From: JBQLZQ01 sp052168355
GTDB lineage: Bacteria > Pseudomonadota > Alphaproteobacteria > DSM-16000 > Inquilinaceae
Direction of reading: 5' to 3'
Assembly (NCBI GenBank): GCA_052168355.1
Contig: JBQLZQ010000052.1
Coordinates: 1-5,143, forward strand
DNA length: 5,143 bases
The translations under genes and the position numbers were made by a program. Shown here piece after piece: positions 5,134-5,143 of the stretch (positions are counted from its first letter, which is position 1; each line of letters begins with the position of its first letter). The notes under the pieces were generated by a model. That model was given only the letters and a program-made list of their open reading frames with translations, searched no databases and had not been told where the DNA came from.

Positions 5134-5143
5134 GGTGACAAAG

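Noticed and set aside
4772..5141. Minus-strand frames across the right-end hairpins
   Set aside because: They run through the terminator and repeats, are Arg/Pro/Ser-rich and partly antisense to the GNAT gene; repeated peptide pieces just reflect the DNA repeats.
4903..5143. tRNA or structured RNA gene
   Set aside because: No cloverleaf arms or T-loop sequence; the hairpins are short and unlike any RNA class I know.

Overview
The window comes from a GC-rich bacterium, most likely an alphaproteobacterium. I infer this from the strong G/C bias at third codon positions in the right-hand genes and from the gene families present; there is no rRNA or other marker to fix the lineage. It has two unlike parts. 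The left part (1-1716) is of medium GC (31 of 60 G/C in the row at 241, 32 of 60 in the row at 1201). The right part is very GC-rich (50 of 60 in the row at 2461, 51 of 60 in the row at 3361). The left part looks like the end of an acquired accessory cluster next to native chromosome.

Left part, plus strand. The first 474 bases hold the C-terminal two thirds of a formyltransferase of the methionyl-tRNA formyltransferase fold, of a kind often seen in surface-polysaccharide clusters. Its catalytic Asn-His-Asp set is intact, but the frame has stop codons at 10 and 22 and no usable start, so the gene looks frameshifted. Twenty-one bases later comes a complete argininosuccinate synthase (argG-like, 406 aa) with its own good ribosome binding site. 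It keeps the expected citrulline, aspartate and ATP residues but carries several uncommon changes, and no argH is visible. A nested palindrome at 1738-1795 follows and may serve as terminator for both this operon and the convergent gene.

Right part. A small minus-strand gene (1779-2039, unknown function) diverges from a three-gene plus-strand operon across a 121-base intergenic region that holds a 9-bp dyad. The operon encodes a TTC38-family tetratricopeptide protein (2161-3468), an alpha/beta hydrolase with a full catalytic triad (3476-4336) and a RimJ/RimL-type GNAT acetyltransferase (4333-4902). The genes are tightly coupled: the first junction is bridged by a four-codon ORF using ATGA and GTGA overlaps, and the second is an ATGA overlap. 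No shared pathway for the three products can be read from the sequence.

The last 241 bases are non-coding. They hold a cluster of hairpins: two copies of a short stem-loop with the same loop and compensating stem changes, a long inverted repeat, and an intrinsic-type terminator with a T-rich tail.

I see no convincing new defence or mobile system. The points most worth checking are the broken formyltransferase, the divergent second-copy-like ArgG, the TTC38-hydrolase-GNAT operon and the paired hairpins at the right end.
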